A stretch of DNA of 64,000 nt from contig NZ_CADIJQ010000003.1 of assembly GCF_902859595.1 (NCBI RefSeq), positions 186,001-250,000 of the forward strand, given 5' to 3'. The translations under genes and the position numbers were made by a program. Under the pieces are notes generated by a model, which was given only the letters and a program-made list of their open reading frames with translations, ran no database searches and was not told the DNA's origin. This document shows, piece after piece, positions 62,725-64,000 of the stretch. This stretch comes from Achromobacter kerstersii. GTDB lineage: Bacteria; Pseudomonadota; Gammaproteobacteria; Burkholderiales; Burkholderiaceae_B. Position 1 is the stretch's first letter. The number at the start of each line of letters is the position of its first letter.

Positions 62725-63552
62725 TCAGCTTGCGTTCAGCGCATCGGCATTTTGCAGATATCGCTGGGGCGGCGCGCCCAGCGCCCGATGGAACATGGCG
62801 CTGAAGGCGCTGGGGCTGCGGTAGCCCAGGTCGGCGGCAATGCGCGCCACCGGCACGCCCAGCGACAAGCGGCATACCGCATCCGCCAGTCGCACTTGCT
62901 GCACCCATTGGCGGTAGTTCAGCCCCAGCTCGGCCTGAAATAGCCGGATCAACGTGCGCGCGCTGGCGCCCACTTCGCTGCCCCAGGCTTCGATGCTGCG
63001 TTGCAGGCCCGGCTGGTCCAGGATGGCCGTGCAAATGGTTTGCAGACGGCGATCGCGCGGCCATGGAATCTGGATGGGCACCACGCGCGCCGCCGCCAGT
63101 TCGGACAGAATCAGCGACGCAATCTGCTCGACCCGGCCTCCCAGCGGATAGTCGATGGGCTCGGCGGTCAGCGCCAGGATCAGTTCGCGCAGCAGGCCGC
63201 TGACTTCGATCACCTGGCATTGCGGCCAGAAGCGGGCGGCGGCGTCGGCCTGAATGTAGAGCGACCGCATTGACACCGGCCCCACCATGTCCACCCCATG
63301 CGGCATGCCCGCCGGCACCCAGAGCGCGCGCAGCGGCGGCAGCGCCCAAAAACCGCTGGGCGTGGTGACGCGCATGACGCCGTCGACGGCATACAGCAGT
63401 TGGGCGCGGGGGTGGGAGTGCGCGCCGGTCTGGGCGCTGGCGGGAAATTCCTTGGCCATCGCGGTGACCACGCGAGGGCGATGCTGATAGTCCTGCGCAT
63501 TGACGCTGCGGTCGGGATCGGGGCGCTGAGGCAAGGGCAGGCGGATGGGCAT
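62725..63552 (-). CDS. AraC-family regulator with cupin sensor (NimR/YeaM-like)
   Basis: A 275-residue regulator. An N-terminal cupin (H-S-H-P-R-A-Q-L-L-Y-A-V-D-G-V near 45-60) is followed by the double AraC helix-turn-helix (C-terminal 100 residues, with V-A-R-I-A-A-D-L-G-Y-R-S-P-S-A-F-S-A-M-F). It is divergent from an Fsr-type efflux gene, and a perfect palindrome lies between them. The layout resembles NimR controlling an efflux pump. Confidence 0.92.
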   Translation of the reverse strand: MPIRLPLPQRPDPDRSVNAQDYQHRPRVVTAMAKEFPASAQTGAHSHPRAQLLYAVDGVMRVTTPSGFWALPPLRALWVPAGMPHGVDMVGPVSMRSLYIQADAAARFWPQCQVIEVSGLLRELILALTAEPIDYPLGGRVEQIASLILSELAAARVVPIQIPWPRDRRLQTICTAILDQPGLQRSIEAWGSEVGASARTLIRLFQAELGLNYRQWVQQVRLADAVCRLSLGVPVARIAADLGYRSPSAFSAMFHRALGAPPQRYLQNADALNAS

Positions 63553-63629
63553 GATGTCACTTCCGACAAAAGGATGAGTCGAACGGTGAAAGGAGGATGC
63601 CGGTATTTTGTCACTTGTGCGACGAAAGT

Positions 63630-63647
63630 TGGCAGATCAATCTGCCA
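63630..63647. promoter_or_regulatory. Candidate AraC-type operator between regulator and fsr
   Basis: TGGCAGAT-CA-ATCTGCCA is a perfect 18-bp palindrome, 70 bp upstream of the efflux start codon and 78 bp from the regulator start. Confidence 0.65.
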
Positions 63648-63670
63648 GCGGATTCCTACACTGTAGACGG

Positions 63671-63693
63671 AGCCCGGCACCGTTGCCGGGCCG
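63671..63693 (+). other. Hairpin in the fsr leader
   Basis: GCCCGGCA-CCGT-TGCCGGGC is a perfect 8-bp stem followed by CGTCTTTTCT, 25 bp before the start codon. It could be a weak terminator or a 5' stabilising stem. Confidence 0.5.
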
Positions 63694-63716
63694 TCTTTTC
63701 TCTTACGCATACGCCC

Positions 63717-64000
63717 ATGCCCCCCGCCCAGAATCCCGCCGCAGTTTCGCCTGCCTCCGACTCTTCCACCGCCTTCAAGGTTTTGGGCGCCATCAGCGTC
63801 GCGCACCTGATGAACGACATGATCCAGTCGATCCTGTTGGCGATCTATCCGATGCTGAAGGAATCGTTCAGCCTGTCGTTCGCGCAGATCGGGCTGATCA
63901 CGCTGGTGTACCAGCTGGCCGCCTCGCTGTTGCAGCCCTTCATCGGCTTCTACACGGACCGCAATCCCAAGCCGTATTCGCTGCCGGTAGGCATGGGCTT
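63717..64000 (+). CDS. fsr: Fosmidomycin-resistance-type MFS efflux protein, 3' part outside the window
   Basis: The first 94 residues of an inner-membrane transporter. A polar N-terminus is followed by L-G-A-I-S-V-A-H-L-M-N-D-M-I-Q-S and L-L-A-I-Y-P-M-L-K-E-S-F-S-L-S-F, matching the E. coli Fsr start. Fsr proteins export fosmidomycin and related drugs. The gene is divergent from the NimR-like regulator. The C-terminus runs off the window. Confidence 0.9.
   Translation, partial: MPPAQNPAAVSPASDSSTAFKVLGAISVAHLMNDMIQSILLAIYPMLKESFSLSFAQIGLITLVYQLAASLLQPFIGFYTDRNPKPYSLPVGMG

Overview
The window looks like chromosomal DNA of a high-GC betaproteobacterium of the Alcaligenaceae, closest in style to Achromobacter or Bordetella. 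This rests on protein resemblance seen by eye: several solitary Bug/TTT solute receptors, a gshB-EIIA-HPr-EI block, a thrS-infC and rpmI-rplT-pheST-ihfA translation block, glnK-amtB, and many LysR/GntR/AraC regulators. No database search was run.

Layout. 1-4.9 kb (minus): a GntR regulator, an M20-type amidase, a peptide-type ABC binding protein and its permease, probably one uptake-and-hydrolysis operon. 5.2-8.6 kb: hemN behind an FNR-type box, an orphan LuxR-type response regulator, and rfbD. 8.6-11.5 kb: thrS and infC; thrS is preceded by what reads as a complete threonine attenuator (leader peptide with three consecutive Thr codons, an antiterminator pairing and a perfect terminator). 11.6-20 kb: gshB, EIIA, HPr and EI; then glnK-amtB on the opposite strand with a sigma54 promoter and an NtrC-like site; a frameshifted lipoprotein gene; ubiK; comM. 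This block separates infC from rpmI. 20.0-25.2 kb: rpmI-rplT-pheS-pheT-ihfA and a MerR regulator, with their own promoter and a long leader that contains a possible upstream ORF.

25.4-28.5 kb is an accessory patch beside tRNA-Pro(GGG): a secreted DUF4157-like metallopeptidase, a PIG-L deacetylase, and a terminator whose loop holds two facing IS-like ends. 28.6-46.5 kb holds mixed metabolic and transport genes: membrane protein, alpha/beta hydrolase, mntP with a yybP-ykoY Mn riboswitch, PhzF, GNAT, DctP, an AstE-like enzyme plus Bug receptor with a divergent RpiR, a SYLF lipoprotein, Lrp, EamA, an AGE epimerase, and LysR/Bug/N-formylglutamate amidohydrolase.

47-51.7 kb: an overlapping operon of a SsuABC-like ABC transporter, a membrane cytochrome c with a redoxin-like tail, and an OsmC protein. 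51.7-64 kb: LysR with a divergent BASS-type transporter, a Rieske protein, an Atm1-type exporter, an aldo/keto reductase, a PepSY reductase-like protein with a Fur-like site, a phosphatase, PBP1A (mrcA), and an AraC regulator divergent from an Fsr-type efflux gene that runs off the window.

Two themes recur. Cis-regulatory RNA and DNA elements are unusually readable here. In addition, six unrelated tandem-repeat arrays sit within about 50 bp downstream of a stop codon.
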